Of a DNA stretch of 6,596 nucleotides, positions 5,200-6,596 are shown piece after piece. The DNA comes from Bacteroidota bacterium. Lineage in GTDB: Bacteria > Bacteroidota > Bacteroidia > Chitinophagales > Saprospiraceae. A model generated the notes under the pieces. It did no database searches. It had not been told where the DNA came from and saw nothing but the letters and a program-made list of their open reading frames with translations. How positions within the stretch are numbered: position 1 is the stretch's first letter; each line of letters begins with the position of its first letter. The stretch lies in the NCBI GenBank assembly GCA_018969455.1, contig JAGWYI010000245.1:1-6596 (forward strand). Reading direction: 5' to 3'. Position numbers and translations under genes: made by a program.

Positions 5200-5307
5200 G
5201 ACTTCTGCCGGAGGTAAGGACGGAATCTGGAGATAAGGCAGGAGAGTTGATCCAGCGACTGCATCCGGGAAAGACTGCAAATGACGAACAAACATTAAGG
5301 GTTAATT

Positions 5308-6596
5308 ATGGTGACACTGGAAAACATCATTGATGAACGAAACCTAATGATTGCCTGCGGACAGGTGATGAGCAACAACGGCGCACCCGGCATAGATGGG
5401 ATGAAGGCGGAAGAATTGTTCAAATACCTGATTGGGCACTGGAAGGATCTTCAACAATCGTTGTTGGAAGGGAAGTACCGTCCCGAAGCGGTTAGACGGG
5501 TAGAAATACCCAAACCGAACGGAGGCGTGAGGCAACTGGGGATTCCGACAGTGATAGACAGAATGCTTCAACAGGCGATAGCCCAGGAATTAGACAAGGA
5601 ATTCGATGCGACGTTTTCGGAGACGAGTTACGGATTTAGAAAAGCACGATCAGCACACCAAGCGCTGGACAAAGCGATTGAATATCTAAACGAGGGCCGA
5701 ACATACATCGTTGAGATAGACTTGGAAAAGTTCTTTGACCGGGTCAATCATGATAAGTTGATGTATCTGCTAAGCAGGCGCATTGAAGACAAGCGAGTGC
5801 TACGGCTCATACGCCGCTACTTAGAAAGTGGTGTAATGGAAAACGGGGTAATCGTTCGGAACAACGAAGGTACCCCACAAGGGGGCCCACTGAGCCCGAT
5901 CTTGTCGAACATCATGCTGGACGAACTGGACAAGGAACTTGAAAGCCGGGGCCATAAGTTTGTGCGTTATGCAGATGACATAAGCATCTTCAGCAGTAGC
6001 CAAAGAGGAGCGGAACGAATCCTGTCCAGTATAACAGACTGGCTGGAACGGCGACTGAAACTGAAGGTTAACCGCGAGAAGAGCGGCATCCGCCGTCCAT
6101 CGGACGGAAACCTGCTGGGTTTTGGGTTCTGGCATGGCAAAGGTGGAGAGATAAGTCCCCGCATCAGCACAAAATCCTACACTCGACTGAAAGAGAAAGT
6201 AAAACGTCTCACAAGTCGAAGTTGGCCGGTCAGTATGGAAGAACGGCTGCTGAAACTATCACAAGTTACAAACGGATGGATAAACTACTTCTACAAGGCA
6301 AACGCAAGACAGCACCTGATTCGATTGGACAAATGGATTCAAGCCCGACTGCGGATGTGCATCTGGAAGCAATGGAAGAAAGTCCGAACCCGCGTGAACA
6401 ACCTTCGGAAACTGGGGGCAACTCAACAGAAAGCCTATGAATGGGGCAACACCCGCAAAGGCTACTGGCGAACGGCGCACAGCCCAATTCTCCAAACGAC
6501 CATCACCACAGTACGCTTAAAACAAAAGGGGTATGCACCGCTTATGGATACATACACCCTTCGTCGTAAAACTTTAATGAACCGCCGTGATACGAG
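5308..6596 (+). CDS. ltrA: Group II intron reverse transcriptase/maturase (3' end outside window)
   Basis: The intron-encoded protein, 429 codons visible with no stop before the window edge. ATG at 5308 is preceded by AAGGG at 5297-5301 (6-nt gap), and an in-frame TAA at 5296-5298 rules out a longer N-terminus. The visible N-terminal part is NNGAPGIDGM near residue 23, then the RT fingers/palm: VEIDLEKFFDRVNHDKL with the first catalytic Asp at 138, GTPQGGPLSPILSNIML at 188-204, and YADD at 221-224 supplying the other two metal-binding Asp residues. The maturase (X) domain with GWINYFYKANARQHL starts about 323, and a class C-type tail has GYWRTAHSPILQTT and a KGYAPLMDTYTL ending. No DNA-binding/HNH endonuclease domain follows, as in class C, which uses terminator hairpins and nicked or single-stranded DNA as target. 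All RT motifs look intact, so the protein is probably active. Length is close to the usual 410-440 residues. Confidence 0.95.
   Translation, partial: MVTLENIIDERNLMIACGQVMSNNGAPGIDGMKAEELFKYLIGHWKDLQQSLLEGKYRPEAVRRVEIPKPNGGVRQLGIPTVIDRMLQQAIAQELDKEFDATFSETSYGFRKARSAHQALDKAIEYLNEGRTYIVEIDLEKFFDRVNHDKLMYLLSRRIEDKRVLRLIRRYLESGVMENGVIVRNNEGTPQGGPLSPILSNIMLDELDKELESRGHKFVRYADDISIFSSSQRGAERILSSITDWLERRLKLKVNREKSGIRRPSDGNLLGFGFWHGKGGEISPRISTKSYTRLKEKVKRLTSRSWPVSMEERLLKLSQVTNGWINYFYKANARQHLIRLDKWIQARLRMCIWKQWKKVRTRVNNLRKLGATQQKAYEWGNTRKGYWRTAHSPILQTTITTVRLKQKGYAPLMDTYTLRRKTLMNRRDT
6579..6596 (+). ncRNA. Start of group II intron domain V (truncated by window edge)
   Basis: GAACCGCCGTGATACGAG at the very end looks like the 5' strand and beginning of the loop of domain V, the catalytic hairpin of the ribozyme. 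The CGC in it matches the triad used by class C introns in place of AGC. The RT frame is still open across it, so coding and ribozyme sequence overlap. The 3' strand, domain VI and the 3' splice site are not in the window. Confidence 0.55.

Larger units (their letters stand above)
4740..5307 (+). ncRNA. Group II intron 5' ribozyme part (domains I-III and start of IV)
   Basis: Non-coding, highly structured RNA. It includes the 5' splice-site end, an arm around GGGCG...GCCC (about 4907-4935) that contains CAAAA, a candidate EBS1, and the conserved GAAGTCAGCAGAGGTCATAG stretch from 5063 that normally lies shortly before the ORF in this intron type. GGAAGGACCGAACATTAAGG (5103-5122) is also typical of the sequence close to the ORF. 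Two homopolymer anomalies lie here: T9 at 5091-5099, and T10 followed by G10 at 5176-5195. Domain boundaries are approximate, because they were read from primary sequence and not from a computed fold. Confidence 0.8.
4740..6596 (+). mobile_element. Group II intron, bacterial class C type (3' end outside window)
   Basis: A self-splicing retroelement: the RNA folds into a ribozyme and the encoded reverse transcriptase/maturase helps it splice and copy into new sites. The 5' end GTGCGCCCGGCATGGGCG at 4740-4757 is the usual start of class C introns. The 5' ribozyme domains run to about 5122, the RT ORF starts at 5308 in domain IV, and the window stops within an apparent domain V. Class C is supported by insertion directly behind an intrinsic terminator hairpin, by an RT lacking an HNH endonuclease domain, and by the CGC in the domain V start. 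At 1857 nt visible, only about 60-100 nt should be missing, judged from usual class C size (about 1.9-2.0 kb). The intron points the same way as the peptidase gene. Confidence 0.92.

Noticed and set aside
5130..5333. 67-residue frame upstream of the RT that overlaps its ATG
   Set aside because: Starts with TTG, runs through the T10G10 tract as FFLGGG and has no recognisable domain; more likely structured domain IV RNA than a leader peptide.

Overview
The window looks like a chromosomal segment of a Bacteroidota bacterium, probably from the Saprospirales/Lewinella side of the phylum; that finer placement is a guess from the style of the proteins. The evidence is a type IX secretion (T9SS) C-terminal sorting domain, a secreted M28 peptidase and a lipoprotein-like haloperoxidase-family protein typical of the group, start codons with almost no Shine-Dalgarno sequence, and promoter candidates of the TAnnTTTG type.

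Layout from left to right. The 3' three quarters of ndk (nucleoside diphosphate kinase) runs in from the left edge and ends at a strong hairpin terminator. Convergent to it, on the minus strand, is a 100-112 residue ORF that is almost entirely a T9SS sorting domain with no cargo and no signal peptide. An AT-rich gap of about 325 bp follows, carrying a GAT-phased repeat block inside a 10-bp inverted repeat. Next come a tRNA-Gly(CCC) gene with encoded CCA, a possible 40-codon small ORF, and a 9-bp stem-loop that can end both this unit and the convergent gene. That convergent minus-strand gene encodes a vanadium haloperoxidase/PAP2-fold lipoprotein whose PSGH catalytic motif is changed to TSSN. 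A divergent intergenic region separates it from an intact secreted M28 metallopeptidase with a complete set of zinc ligands, which ends in a 15-bp-stem intrinsic terminator.

The right-hand third (4740 to the window end) is a group II intron, best assigned to bacterial class C (IIC). It begins with GTGCG directly after the T-run of the peptidase terminator, the insertion habit known for IIC introns. It carries about 570 nt of 5' ribozyme sequence and a reverse transcriptase/maturase ORF (YADD, maturase domain, no HNH endonuclease). The window stops inside what looks like the first strand of domain V, so the 3' splice site is not visible. The intron leaves the peptidase gene intact.

The genes do not form one operon: they are mostly single transcription units bounded by hairpin terminators. 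I do not see a clearly new multi-gene system. The points most worth following are the degraded active site of the haloperoxidase homologue, the cargo-less sorting domain, the small ORF behind the tRNA, and the odd T10G10 tract inside the intron.
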